Shown piece after piece: positions 29,563 through 38,962 of a stretch of 40,336 bases of DNA. The notes below the pieces were generated by a model. That model ran no database searches. It saw only the letters and a program-made list of their open reading frames with translations, and was not told the origin of the DNA. How positions within the stretch are numbered: the first letter of the stretch is position 1; each line of letters starts with the position of its first letter. The translations under genes and the position numbers were made by a program. Source of the DNA: Haloplasmatales bacterium 4B (GTDB lineage: Bacteria > Bacillota_I > Bacilli_A > Haloplasmatales > Haloplasmataceae); NCBI GenBank assembly GCA_003586005.1, contig NSKI01000020.1, positions 1-40,336 of the forward strand. The letters run 5' to 3'.

Positions 29563-31125
29563 TTGGGTATTATTAATTATGCTAAGAACAAGATTCAAAA
29601 ATGGCTTGGAATAATTCCAGCACAACCAAGAAATATGGTAATACGAGAATCATTTACTCATGAAGATTATGTACTCATGAATCGTATTTGGTATCGAGCT
29701 GATCCAAGTGAATTAAGTCAGTTTTACAAGCATTTAGGTATGTGGGGAACTAACGCTTCAAGATTTTGGTATATAGTTCCACCACAGGGAAAAACAATTA
29801 GAAAAATTCACACAGGACTACCAGCATTAATGATTAATATGCTAACGGATATTACAATTGACGATTCTTTAGGCGTAGAACTAGATGAAGAAACTCATAC
29901 ACTAGAACAAATCGACTTGTGGGAAGAAATTAAAAAAGATAATTCATTATCAAAGATTATAAAAGATGCAACACGAGATGTTTTAGTTGATGGCGATGGT
30001 GCTTTCAAGATGAGTATTGACACTGATATTAGCAAATATCCAATTGTAGAATTTTACTCTGGGTCTAATGTCGATTATGTATATAAACGTGGTCGATTGA
30101 TTGAAATTCAGTTTAGAACAAACTATTATGATGAAAAGAACAAGGAATACATTCTGGTTGAAAAATATAGCAAGGGTTATATCAAGTACGAGCTACAGGA
30201 TGATAAAGGAAACCAAGTAGATTTGGAATTATTAGAAGAAACGAAAGATCTAGAAGACGTGCAATTTTCAGGTGATTTCATGATGGCAGTACCGCTTATG
30301 TTCTTTGAATCAAGCAAATACAAAAATAGAGGTCAATCAATCATTGATGGCAAATACGATGATTTTGATGCATTGGATGAAATCATTAGCCAATGGCTTG
30401 ATGCTATAAGACTCGGGAGAGCCGAGAAGTTTGTTCCAGAAGATTTAATTCCAAGAGATGCCGAAGGGAACAAACTTCCTTTCAACCCTATAACAAATCA
30501 ATTTTATAAATTAAATAAATCAATGGATGAGGACAAAGAGCAAACTCCAATGACAGTACAGCCAACAATTGAATCCGAGAGGTTCTTGCTATCATACACA
30601 CAGTTCTTAGATCTATGTCTTATGGGGTTTATGGCTCCATCGACTTTGGGTATTGACGTTAAAAAACTTGACAATGGTGAAGCTCAACGCGAAAAAGAAA
30701 AAACTACAATGTATACGCGTAACAAATTAATTACAGCATTAGGAAAGGTCATTCCTATAGTAGTTGACGCTATTATGAAAACTTATGATACTATGCAAGG
30801 TAATAAACCTAGCGAGTATGAAGCATCAATAGAATTTGGCGAATATAATAACCCAAGTTTTGAGGCTGTTGTTGAAACGGTAGGTAAAGCTAAAACATAT
30901 AGAATCATGTCTACTGAAGAAGCGGTTGAGCAAATGTATGGCGATACTAAAACAGAAAAAGAAAAAGAAGTGGAAGTACAACGTATTAAAGATGAAAGTA
31001 GTATCGCTCAAGATAATGGTCAGTTTGGTGGAATGGATCAGTTCTTTGATGAAAATGAGGATGATGAAGAAGATAAGGAAAAGGATAAAAAGAAAGAAGA
31101 AGAGGAACCAGGAGCTGATAAATAA
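29563..31125 (+). CDS. Portal protein (SPP1 gp6-like)
   Basis: 520 aa from a TTG start with AAAAGAGGTGATAAC upstream. Body typical for SPP1-type portals: FWYIVPPQGKTIRKIHTGLPALMI, RDVLVDGDGAFKM, a long helix with KKLDNGEAQREKEK, and an acidic C-terminal tail rich in Asp, Glu and Lys. The dodecameric portal forms the DNA entry and tail joining vertex. Stop and next start overlap (TAATG). Confidence 0.95.
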   Translation: MGIINYAKNKIQKWLGIIPAQPRNMVIRESFTHEDYVLMNRIWYRADPSELSQFYKHLGMWGTNASRFWYIVPPQGKTIRKIHTGLPALMINMLTDITIDDSLGVELDEETHTLEQIDLWEEIKKDNSLSKIIKDATRDVLVDGDGAFKMSIDTDISKYPIVEFYSGSNVDYVYKRGRLIEIQFRTNYYDEKNKEYILVEKYSKGYIKYELQDDKGNQVDLELLEETKDLEDVQFSGDFMMAVPLMFFESSKYKNRGQSIIDGKYDDFDALDEIISQWLDAIRLGRAEKFVPEDLIPRDAEGNKLPFNPITNQFYKLNKSMDEDKEQTPMTVQPTIESERFLLSYTQFLDLCLMGFMAPSTLGIDVKKLDNGEAQREKEKTTMYTRNKLITALGKVIPIVVDAIMKTYDTMQGNKPSEYEASIEFGEYNNPSFEAVVETVGKAKTYRIMSTEEAVEQMYGDTKTEKEKEVEVQRIKDESSIAQDNGQFGGMDQFFDENEDDEEDKEKDKKKEEEEPGADK

Positions 31126-32333
31126 TGATTGATGCTCAAGGAATCAGTACTGGTGAAGAAGTAAGACGAATCTTAGAGCAAATGGAATCTGGTCTCATTG
31201 TCAACTATCGTAATTTCTTTGATGCTAAAAAAGACAAACCTGTAAGTCAAGTTGATTTCAACAAATGGCAACGAGAACAGTTATCTAAGTTTCCAACGTA
31301 TCAAAGAAGGAATCAATTAATTATAAAATCATATGTAAAGCCACTTAATAAAGCCATTCTAGACGATTTAAAAGCATCTTATGAGTTTGGTATGAATTAT
31401 GTTACCAAACAAGTTAGTAAGGCTAAAAAGAAAGGGAAATTACTTCAAAAAGTAGGTTACACTATATCTTCATTTGGTAAGAACAGACGAGTTCAATCTC
31501 AAATTAAAGACATCCAGAATAAACTCAATTATGCCTTTCATAACGCGATAAAGGACTTAGATAGACAGTATTTAGAAACAGTATCAACAACAAAAACTAT
31601 AGCGAATGTTTCTTCTACTCTTCATAGTGCAATTGATATGGCCGGAAAGACATTACTTGCTGGTGGTGTTACTGCAGGGGTAACCTCGAACGGTAGAAGG
31701 ATGAATATTGTCAATCAATTAGAGTTACAAACTGTAGAAGGTAGTCAAGAGATCATGTTCATTGGTGAAGGTGAAAAAGCATCTGAAGTTGGGAACTATC
31801 TAGTGTATATCACAATTCATGCATCAAGTTGCAAGTTGTGTACGCCTTGGCAAAACAAGGTGCTAGTAGATGACGTATATCAAAATGGCAAAACAGACGG
31901 TAAACATCAATTATTATCTAAAGCAATTGAGCAAGGATTGTTTCATTACAATTGTCGCCATAATAGGCTTACATTTATTGAGGGTGTTGACAAAATACCA
32001 AAAGTTCCGGGGTACGTTCCGCACCTAGACACAGGCAAACAAAGACATCCACAAGTGGGTAAACAACACGCATTATATGATAAAGAACAAATACAAAGGA
32101 AAATGGAACGACAGATTCGTAAATGGAAACGAGTTGAGTTTGGCTCATTATCAGACAAACAACAGAAAAAAGCAAGGCTTAAAGTTAGGCAGTGGCAGGC
32201 TCGTAGAAATCATTTAGTTAAATCAACTGAAGGACTATATAGACCTCAGTACTGGCGAGAAAAACCAGGCTACAAACTTAATAAAGATACTCGTTGGCAA
32301 GACTTGAAGTATAATAAAAATTTAGTTAATTAA
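31125..32333 (+). CDS. Minor head protein (Phage_min_cap2-like)
   Basis: 402 aa. The middle contains the characteristic CKLCTPWQNKVL and GLFHYNCRHNRLTF segments (Cys pair, Trp, then H-x-N-C-R-H), followed by a Lys/Arg/Gln-rich helical tail (RKMERQIRKWKRVEFGSLSDKQ). In Firmicutes phages this protein follows portal and enters the procapsid in a few copies. Confidence 0.88.
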   Translation: MIDAQGISTGEEVRRILEQMESGLIVNYRNFFDAKKDKPVSQVDFNKWQREQLSKFPTYQRRNQLIIKSYVKPLNKAILDDLKASYEFGMNYVTKQVSKAKKKGKLLQKVGYTISSFGKNRRVQSQIKDIQNKLNYAFHNAIKDLDRQYLETVSTTKTIANVSSTLHSAIDMAGKTLLAGGVTAGVTSNGRRMNIVNQLELQTVEGSQEIMFIGEGEKASEVGNYLVYITIHASSCKLCTPWQNKVLVDDVYQNGKTDGKHQLLSKAIEQGLFHYNCRHNRLTFIEGVDKIPKVPGYVPHLDTGKQRHPQVGKQHALYDKEQIQRKMERQIRKWKRVEFGSLSDKQQKKARLKVRQWQARRNHLVKSTEGLYRPQYWREKPGYKLNKDTRWQDLKYNKNLVN

Positions 32334-32352
32334 GCATTTGAGTGCTTTTTTA
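32332..32352 (+). terminator. Weak terminator between minor head and scaffold genes
   Basis: AAGCA / TGCTT with six-base loop, then TTTTTTAT. The short stem suggests partial termination that lowers or separates transcription in the head operon. Confidence 0.6.
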
Positions 32353-32354
32353 TA

Positions 32355-32425
32355 TATCCCGTCTTTTTGGTATTGAAGACGAAAAAGAACAAGACAAATC
32401 CGTGGACGATACCCACGTAAAAAAG
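32355..32425 (+). promoter_or_regulatory. Leader with two hairpins before the scaffold gene
   Basis: CGTCTT/AAGACG and then CGTGG/CCACG occur in the ~100 bases between the weak terminator and the scaffold ATG. The frame is open but there is no ribosome site at its upstream starts. It may regulate scaffold synthesis or stabilise the message. Confidence 0.4.
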
Positions 32426-32452
32426 CGTAATTTGAAAGGAATGGTAAACACC

Positions 32453-33040
32453 ATGAAAAAAGAAGAATTGATAAAATTGGGACTCGATGATGCTACAGCA
32501 GAAAAAGTCGCTACTGCATCAAGCGAAGAGTTAAAAACATATATTCCTAAAGCTCGTTTCGACGAGGTAAACACAGCTAAAAACGATTTTGAAAAACAAG
32601 TTAAGGAATATAATCAAAAGGTCATAGACCTCACAAAGAGTGCAAAATCAACTGAAGAATTAAACTCTCAAATGGTGACTCTAAAAGCAGATTTTGAAAA
32701 GAAAGAATTAGATTACCAAGCTAAAATAAAAGAAACTGCTACTAATTCCGCTATTAAATTGGCACTCACCGGAAAGGTGCATGATGTAGATATTGCATCA
32801 AATCTAGTTGATAAAACAAAACTTGAATTTGATGAACATGGCAATATAACTAAAGGTCTAGATGACCAATTAAAGGCTTTGAAAGAATCGAAGTCTTTTT
32901 TATTTGTACCAGATAAAGAAAAAACCAACCAATTTGGATTTAAAAAAATTGGTGGCGATCCTAATCAAAATCCGCCCAAGAATCAAGAAAGAACTGACAT
33001 TCGTTCAGCGTTGTTTTCTTCGATTCAAGGAGGGCAATAA
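32453..33040 (+). CDS. Scaffold protein
   Basis: 195 aa from the ATG at 32453 (GAAAGGA 12 bases upstream; an ATG at 32441 would lie on the site). MKKEELIKLGLDDATAEKV..., a central coiled coil (ELNSQMVTLKADFEKKELDY) and a disordered Asn/Pro end (GGDPNQNPPKNQERTD) match GpO/DUF4355-like scaffolds preceding capsid genes. It guides shell assembly and is not expected in virions. Confidence 0.9.
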   Translation: MKKEELIKLGLDDATAEKVATASSEELKTYIPKARFDEVNTAKNDFEKQVKEYNQKVIDLTKSAKSTEELNSQMVTLKADFEKKELDYQAKIKETATNSAIKLALTGKVHDVDIASNLVDKTKLEFDEHGNITKGLDDQLKALKESKSFLFVPDKEKTNQFGFKKIGGDPNQNPPKNQERTDIRSALFSSIQGGQ

Positions 33041-33062
33041 AAAATAAAGGAGGGCATATAAT

Positions 33063-34034
33063 ATGCCAGTAACATTAGCTCAAGTACGGACAAGAGTCCA
33101 AGATAAGTTATACGGTTCCATCATAGATGAGTTTCGTAAGGATCCTTTGCTAGATATTATGTTATTCGATGACGTTTTTTCACCCCAGGGGAAGGGTTCA
33201 TCACTTAGTTACTTGTACGACCGTGTAACGACATACGGGTCAGCATCATTCCGTGCGATAAATTCAGAGTACACACCAAGCGAAGCTGAGACATCTCAAA
33301 TTGTTTCAAGTTTAGGAATTTTTGGTGGATCATTCCAAATTGACCGTGTTATTCAGTTAGAAACCGAAGGTCTTGTTAATGAATTAGCATTCCAAATGGA
33401 ACAAGGCATCACAGCAGCGCGTGCTTTATTTGGTGAAACTTTTATTAATGGCGATACTGCAAGCGATGCTAATTCATTCGATGGATTAGACAAAGCTTTG
33501 ACAGGCTCATCTACTGAAGTCATTCCATCTGCTGTTATCGACCTTTCAACTGCCGCTGCACTTGATACAAACTACAAAACTTTCCTCGACGGATTACGTA
33601 GATGGAGAGCTAAACTAGATAGTTCACCAGATGTAATGTTAATGGACCGTGAAATGTTCGCAGTATTCCAATCAATTGCGGATAGATCAACACAGTTCAT
33701 GCAAACAAAAAATGAATTGGGTACAGAAATAATCAAATGGGGGAATACAACTCTTATGGAATTAGGTGACAAACCTGGGTCATCTGATCCTATCATCCCG
33801 ATTGGTCTTGGGACTGATGCAGTAACCACTGGTTGTACATCTATATACGCAGCAAGAATCGCTCTTGATGGTGTACATTGTATCTCGCCAAAAGGTGGTA
33901 ATATAATCAACCAATACATGCCTAATTGGTTATTACCAGACGCAGTTAAAAAAGGGGAATACGAAATGGTTGCAGGTATGGTCTTGAAAGCAACGCGTGC
34001 TGCTGGAGTATTCCGTGATATTAAAATTGATTAA
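33063..34034 (+). CDS. Major capsid protein (HK97 fold)
   Basis: 323 aa, AAAGGAGGGCATATAA upstream. N-terminal arm (MPVTLAQVRTRVQDKLYGSI), spine helix with LVNELAFQMEQGITAARALF, A-domain VMLMDREMFAVFQSIADR, and an end MVLKATRAAGVFRDIKID. Position after scaffold and codon use (more G/C than neighbours, common for highly expressed proteins) agree with main shell protein. Confidence 0.95.
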   Translation: MPVTLAQVRTRVQDKLYGSIIDEFRKDPLLDIMLFDDVFSPQGKGSSLSYLYDRVTTYGSASFRAINSEYTPSEAETSQIVSSLGIFGGSFQIDRVIQLETEGLVNELAFQMEQGITAARALFGETFINGDTASDANSFDGLDKALTGSSTEVIPSAVIDLSTAAALDTNYKTFLDGLRRWRAKLDSSPDVMLMDREMFAVFQSIADRSTQFMQTKNELGTEIIKWGNTTLMELGDKPGSSDPIIPIGLGTDAVTTGCTSIYAARIALDGVHCISPKGGNIINQYMPNWLLPDAVKKGEYEMVAGMVLKATRAAGVFRDIKID

Positions 34035-34045
34035 GGAGGCTTAGT

Positions 34046-34255
34046 ATGGCTACTACAAAAATAAAAATATATTCTAAAAATAAAAAGTACACTGGCATTT
34101 CAGCCGGTGTGTCTTTTAACAAAGGTGTCGGAGAAACAGAGAGTGTAAACAAGCGAGCAATTGCATGGTTTAAGCAACACAAAGAAACATACTCAATATC
34201 AAAACCATTTGGTGAAACAGAAGTTAAAGAAGAAAAATCTGAAGATAAGAAATAA
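34046..34255 (+). CDS. Small head-associated protein
   Basis: 69 aa, TAAGGAGGCTTAG upstream. KIKIYSKNKKYTGISAGVSFNKGVGETESV followed by AIAWFKQHKETYSI and a charged tail. Small proteins of this shape between capsid and connector genes are frequent in Firmicutes phages and may be decoration or head-completion factors. Confidence 0.6.
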   Translation: MATTKIKIYSKNKKYTGISAGVSFNKGVGETESVNKRAIAWFKQHKETYSISKPFGETEVKEEKSEDKK

Positions 34256-34266
34256 GGTGATAACAA

Positions 34267-34716
34267 ATGTATGTTATCGACAATGATTACATGATAAACG
34301 AGCGGGCGCTTGATGTCCGCTCTTCTTTAAAAATTAAGGATAATGCAAGTAATATTGCTGAAGTATTTTTAAAGCAGCTATCGTTCCGCGTTTATGACTA
34401 TGTAATTAAAAATAGTGCAAACTTTAGTAAAAGGATTGAAATCGATAATTATTTAGAGACTGATTTAGACCGAGTAGATGATTTCAAACGAGCAATAGCT
34501 GAACAAACAATTTATGTGCTATCCAATGGTGATTTAACTTTAATGCTGCCAGACGGCAATTTTAACTATAATGATTGGTTAAAAATGCGAATGAGTCCTG
34601 CGACAATTGATATCTTAAAAAACATGGGTCTGTTACGCTCATCAGTGTCTGACGATGAATTGTTTTATGATCGTGATTCAATAAGTAGGTTATTTGACCC
34701 GACTAGAAATTGGTAG
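34267..34716 (+). CDS. Head-tail connector (adaptor)
   Basis: 149 aa. Helical protein (IAEVFLKQLSFRVYDYVIKNSANFSKRIE...DFKRAIAEQTIYVL) with the size and place of the first head-tail adaptor (SPP1 gp15/HK97 gp6 type). It would dock under the portal. The C-terminal LRSS..DRDSISRLFDPTRN could be the portal- or tail-facing tail. Confidence 0.7.
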   Translation: MYVIDNDYMINERALDVRSSLKIKDNASNIAEVFLKQLSFRVYDYVIKNSANFSKRIEIDNYLETDLDRVDDFKRAIAEQTIYVLSNGDLTLMLPDGNFNYNDWLKMRMSPATIDILKNMGLLRSSVSDDELFYDRDSISRLFDPTRNW

Positions 34717-34726
34717 GTGATATTAT

Positions 34727-35056
34727 ATGTTGCTACAATTAAATGATAATGTCTCAAAAGAATATGGGGATGCTAAATTAATTAGAAAAAATAGTATTGT
34801 TAATTTTAAATATGAGCCTATAGATGCGCGTAAATATGTTAGGAATGATCCCCATCAAGGATTTATTACGTTAAAAGCTTCTCAGAGCATTAAGACTCAT
34901 GAGGAGCTTAATTTTGTTTATGGTGATAAAATTAAATTAGATGCATTCGACAAAGAATTGACTGTAGTTAATACTTCGAAAGATATTAAAAATAAGCCAC
35001 AAATGATGTTTATGCAGAATAGTTTTAGTGTCGAATATATCCTGGACTTGGCGTGA
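34727..35056 (+). CDS. Head-closure-like protein
   Basis: 109 aa with TAGGTGATATT upstream. Beta-rich (HEELNFVYGDKIKLDAFDKELTVVN) and placed between adaptor and gp10-like protein, the head-closure (SPP1 gp16) slot. No firm family motif. Confidence 0.55.
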   Translation: MLLQLNDNVSKEYGDAKLIRKNSIVNFKYEPIDARKYVRNDPHQGFITLKASQSIKTHEELNFVYGDKIKLDAFDKELTVVNTSKDIKNKPQMMFMQNSFSVEYILDLA

Positions 35057-35060
35057 TAGT

Positions 35061-35354
35061 ATGACGATGACATTATTTGAGATGACAAACATACTCCATA
35101 AACATTTATATAACTTTTCGCCAGTTGATACCGGCAATTTACATGACAGAGGTTTAATTAAGCAACAAGTTAGTAATAATTCAATGGGGGTTGTTCTAGG
35201 CGGTCGTGATGCGCCATATGGCCCAATAACTACTTTGCCCTGGATATCACCACGCTGGAATGGCAAACGTAACCCTAACGAAGGCTGGGCTAAACTTGCA
35301 ACAAATGTTGCAGCTCAAGAAATAGCTAGCAAGATTGGAGGAAAGATCGAATGA
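35061..35354 (+). CDS. HK97 gp10-like tail-joining protein
   Basis: 97 aa from the ATG at 35061, four bases after the previous stop. NFSPVDTGNLHDRGL is the typical start of HK97-gp10 proteins (PVDTGNLR-like), and the segment GRDAPYGPITTLPW leads to the helical end. Expected to join tail to head or start tube assembly. Overlaps the next gene by ATGA. Confidence 0.75.
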   Translation: MTMTLFEMTNILHKHLYNFSPVDTGNLHDRGLIKQQVSNNSMGVVLGGRDAPYGPITTLPWISPRWNGKRNPNEGWAKLATNVAAQEIASKIGGKIE

Positions 35355-36163
35355 GAAACGATATTGTAATTGATATAAATACAATCTTAGGAGATAAGTA
35401 CAAAATTTATTTAGACAACAATGCCGGTAGTTATATTGACATAGAACAGAATAAAACAATAAATTCCCAGATGATAGAAATAGAGAAATACGTTGTAGGG
35501 ATTTTTAGAACATCTCACGGCGAAATTGTAGCATTAAAAGACTTATTTACTACATCATTTGGATATACAATTGATTTTCTAGTGCCACAAGGAACAGATA
35601 TTTACAATGATTTAAAAACGCTTAGAGAAAATCTAAATGGGGATTTGCAAGACAGAACAGAATACAGATATATAATGACTTTTAGTGAGCCATTCGCTGT
35701 GGGCAGTCCAGAAGTACTAAATGGTAAACAGTATCAAACTATCAATCTATCTGGCAATATTGCAGTTACTGACAATTCTATTTTTGGCAATGAATATAAA
35801 ATCTATATTGATGATATTGAAGTTAAAGGATTGATGACAGCATCTATTGGATTAAATTCTCAACCCGATTCTAGGCAAACAGAAAATAAATTGCTACCGT
35901 TAAAAAAATATATAAGTATCGATAACACAATGTCGATGATGATACATTGTAGAAAAGATGATCCTATTTTTTTGTACATGTTAAATTATATTGAGGATGT
36001 AGAACAATTTGAGATAAACAACAAAGAGACATTTGCAATTAAAAGAACTTTCAATGGAATTGATAGAACGTGGTATTGTTTATTATCTTCAGCAAATATT
36101 GATATATCCATAGGCGGGTACCTAATCATATCGCTTACATTTGAGAGAACGGTGGTGTTATAG
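35351..36163 (+). CDS. Probable tail tube / tail structural protein
   Basis: 270 aa, beta-rich. Two similar halves each contain N-EYKIYIDD/N-type strands (KYKIYLDNNAGSYI and NEYKIYIDDIEVKG) and each ends in an antiparallel strand pair, as in duplicated tail-tube folds. It follows the gp10-like gene, where the major tail protein is expected. Alternatively it is a distal tail or connector subunit. Function from fold pattern and order. Confidence 0.5.
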   Translation: MRNDIVIDINTILGDKYKIYLDNNAGSYIDIEQNKTINSQMIEIEKYVVGIFRTSHGEIVALKDLFTTSFGYTIDFLVPQGTDIYNDLKTLRENLNGDLQDRTEYRYIMTFSEPFAVGSPEVLNGKQYQTINLSGNIAVTDNSIFGNEYKIYIDDIEVKGLMTASIGLNSQPDSRQTENKLLPLKKYISIDNTMSMMIHCRKDDPIFLYMLNYIEDVEQFEINNKETFAIKRTFNGIDRTWYCLLSSANIDISIGGYLIISLTFERTVVL

Positions 36164-36601
36164 ATGGATAATGAAATAAGAATTGTTATAGATGATAATA
36201 CCTCTAATTCTAAGTTTAGTAATGCAGATATTGAAAAGAAAGTTCAATCGGCAGCTACTCAACCAAAAACAGATATTACAAAGAAAATCGGCGGCGGTGG
36301 TGGAACAAGTAAAGCTCTTGGAATGACAGTGGCTAATAGAGCAACAGCTGGAATGGCTGGTAAATACGCTTCATTAGGTAGTGTGGTTACTAGCCCAATC
36401 GCAGTAGCCACTTTGGCTTTAACTATGGCAAATAAAATTTATAAAGAATGGCAAGAACGTAATAGGCATGACGTAGAATATCAAGCAACAATGCTACGAG
36501 CCGGTGGAGTTAATCGAGGGCAAGGGAATCTTTGGAATGCTAGAACAAATATGATCACCGGAAAATCAAAAGGGAAAGAAACAGTTTATGGGGGTAGATA
36601 A
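36164..36601 (+). CDS. 145-aa protein in the tape-measure slot
   Basis: Begins MDNEIRIVIDDNTSNSKF, like the starts of many tape measure proteins, then a Gly-rich turn (KKIGGGGGTSK), a hydrophobic helix (VTSPIAVATLALTMA) and a basic, polar end. No typical long tape measure (600-2000 aa) or frameshifted tail chaperone pair exists anywhere in the window. If it is the tape measure, the tail is extremely short (about 1.5 angstrom per residue gives roughly 20 nm). Alternatively a membrane-entry or tail-completion protein. Confidence 0.5.
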   Translation: MDNEIRIVIDDNTSNSKFSNADIEKKVQSAATQPKTDITKKIGGGGGTSKALGMTVANRATAGMAGKYASLGSVVTSPIAVATLALTMANKIYKEWQERNRHDVEYQATMLRAGGVNRGQGNLWNARTNMITGKSKGKETVYGGR

Positions 36602-38914
36602 ATGTTAAAAATAGAAATTGACGGGCAATGGATAGAATATGATAATTTATTACCGTTAAAAAACAATTTAAAATTAGACGAATCTCTTGATCATTGCGTT
36701 GTCGAAAGAATAGTAAATTCTAAAGACCCTTTGCCTGTGCTTACAAAAGTTATTCTAGTTGACAATAGCAAAGAATTTGAGTATTTAGTAAAAAATTCAC
36801 CTACTAATAGAACTGGTTACAAACATTACATTCAAACATTAGAATTGGTTGAACCATTAGAGATGACAAAAGGAATCGAGGTTGATACTCTCATGATTAC
36901 ACAACCTCTTGAACCTGATGCCCTACATCCCAAAATGATGTTAGATGATGTAATTGATAAAATACTTGAGGTTACCCCGTCCACAACTTTAGTTAGGGAA
37001 AATGAAACATTGAAATTTAAGTTTGAATTAGATTCTGGAATTAGAGCTGTATTTAGTGAAATTGAATCACCAGACTTTCCTTTTTCTGAACGAATGTTAT
37101 TTGATGTTTTAGTGGATGTTGGAGCATTTGTTGATATGTTCCCAAGAATAAAATTTGGGAATTATATGACTAATGGTAAGTTAATGATTACCTTTGATGA
37201 ATTAGATATTAAAGATAAAAATAGTTACGCAATTTCAGAGACAACAGCTATTGAAACGCAACAACCTTTAGAAAATTATGCAAATGAGGTCATATCAAAC
37301 GTCAAAAATTTATCAGTTGATAGTATCGTTACTTATCCCTCTGAAGGGATGGGGGTTTACGTTAATGCTCCGTATGGGACAATAGATATAACTGATACAA
37401 ATGCTGTTATTACGCTACCAGATCGAATTAAAAAAGTTATTAAATTCGAAGTATTTTTTGGCGAATTAATTAGTAGCGAATATTTAGAATATGAATGTCC
37501 CGAGTATGGTGAATGGCAAACAAGACATCCAGATAGTTGGGGGGCATTAGTCCCTTATTATAAATATAATGATTATAATATTTATAATTTAAAATCATGG
37601 TGTGATGCATTACCTGGCGGCGGAGAAACGCCAAAACCAGTTCTTAGAAATTCATTGTTCAGAATAACTTATATACCATATATAGACACGGAAATTTCCG
37701 AGAAGAATAACAGTGTTGTAGATTATGCTGTAATCTATAATCAAAATAGCAATATTGTTGAAAAAAGTAGCTTTTCAAAACATTTAAGAAACTATGTTAA
37801 AAGAATGGAAAATGGAGATGAAGTAATAAGTTGCATTTATGATAATATTAATGATTTTCCAAAACTTGGGCATTGTGTAAACGGGATTGTTCTAACAAAT
37901 TTAAGCTATACAAAATATTATAACTATTATGATGTAACAATGCAGTTATCTAAAAATTATACTCGTAGGGCAGAATTTATTCGCGCAAAAAATGAGATGA
38001 GAACGTGGGAAATTCCAGCTGATGGCAAAATCGAAGATCGATTAGTTGTTTTTAGTGAATTAATAAACATTAGTGCTGGTAACTCAAATGTTGGTGATAA
38101 ACTAAATAGTTTAATTGATCCTACCAGAATTTTCTATTATTTTATGCAAGATAAGTTATCTGATGGTACTATGGCTGTATTAAATTTTAAAACCAGAGAT
38201 GGGACTACAATACCAACTATGTTAGTACCCTACACAACTTGCTTTAATAATAAAATATTAATTGAATTTGCATCAATCGATAATACCCTATTAGGCTATA
38301 ATAAATCCCTAGACTGGGCCGATGAAGTCAATAAACAAGTTGGCGTAACATACACGGATGAATTCGGTAACTTTGAAACTGTCGATATAGGGTTTACAGA
38401 TAATTATTCGTTGATTATTGATCCTGAGCTATTTGCGCGTAACTATCCAACTTCGACAGAATCACAAAACTCAGATTTATATGCTAACTGCTATTTTAAA
38501 ATCGTTGATTTAAACGTAAGAAAGGATACGAGAGAACAATTTAGATTTAGTTATCAATTAAGTGTGAATGGGTTAAATAATACGATAGTTCATGAAAATT
38601 ATGTTAAAAATGCTCTTAAAAACGTTGATGGTTTTACATATAAAATTTGGTTACTAAGCGAAGAAATATCAGCAACAGATTTAATTGATGGGAATATTTT
38701 AGGAGTGTATGATGTAACATCTACCTCAATAATTACTATATCACCACCAATAACTATTATTGATTATAATTTTGCTAACAGTACATTTGATACTAATGCA
38801 AAATCAATCGTATTAGCATATGATGATAAACCATTATTAATTATCAACAATCCAACAGTAGACCAAATTAACCAATTAAAAAACGATGGAATATTTAAGG
38901 TTTATTTTAGCTAG
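36602..38914 (+). CDS. Large tail hub / baseplate protein
   Basis: 770 aa. N-terminal ~330 residues contain hub-like segments (TGYKHYIQTLELVEPLEMTK, DTLMITQPLEPD, MLDDVIDKILEVT, a LFDVLVDVGAFVDMFPRIKF stretch), similar in layout to the first domains of Firmicutes tail hub/Tal proteins. The rest is beta-rich and lacks any recognisable peptidase or lysozyme motif. Starts one base after the previous stop; ends at 38914 followed by a 48-bp gap with a promoter-like box. It probably closes the tail and carries the fibre. Confidence 0.65.
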   Translation: MLKIEIDGQWIEYDNLLPLKNNLKLDESLDHCVVERIVNSKDPLPVLTKVILVDNSKEFEYLVKNSPTNRTGYKHYIQTLELVEPLEMTKGIEVDTLMITQPLEPDALHPKMMLDDVIDKILEVTPSTTLVRENETLKFKFELDSGIRAVFSEIESPDFPFSERMLFDVLVDVGAFVDMFPRIKFGNYMTNGKLMITFDELDIKDKNSYAISETTAIETQQPLENYANEVISNVKNLSVDSIVTYPSEGMGVYVNAPYGTIDITDTNAVITLPDRIKKVIKFEVFFGELISSEYLEYECPEYGEWQTRHPDSWGALVPYYKYNDYNIYNLKSWCDALPGGGETPKPVLRNSLFRITYIPYIDTEISEKNNSVVDYAVIYNQNSNIVEKSSFSKHLRNYVKRMENGDEVISCIYDNINDFPKLGHCVNGIVLTNLSYTKYYNYYDVTMQLSKNYTRRAEFIRAKNEMRTWEIPADGKIEDRLVVFSELINISAGNSNVGDKLNSLIDPTRIFYYFMQDKLSDGTMAVLNFKTRDGTTIPTMLVPYTTCFNNKILIEFASIDNTLLGYNKSLDWADEVNKQVGVTYTDEFGNFETVDIGFTDNYSLIIDPELFARNYPTSTESQNSDLYANCYFKIVDLNVRKDTREQFRFSYQLSVNGLNNTIVHENYVKNALKNVDGFTYKIWLLSEEISATDLIDGNILGVYDVTSTSIITISPPITIIDYNFANSTFDTNAKSIVLAYDDKPLLIINNPTVDQINQLKNDGIFKVYFS

Positions 38915-38962
38915 TTTACAACATATGATATAATATAATAAAAAAAGAGGGAGTTGATTTGA
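38915..38962 (+). promoter_or_regulatory. Gap with TTTACAACATAT repeat and TATAAT box
   Basis: TTTACAACATAT (38915-38926) matches the 18-bp repeats at 23984 and 25396, followed by TATAAT (38929-38934). The -35 is poor, so a promoter is possible but not certain. Confidence 0.4.

Noticed and set aside
34937-35266. Long reverse-strand ORF opposite the connector genes
   Set aside because: Shadow of well-packed forward structural genes with overlapping starts and stops; no ribosome site or promoter.
35351-38914. Programmed frameshift of tail chaperone genes
   Set aside because: No pair of overlapping ORFs with a slippery heptamer exists between the tube candidate and the hub; the ORFs abut exactly.
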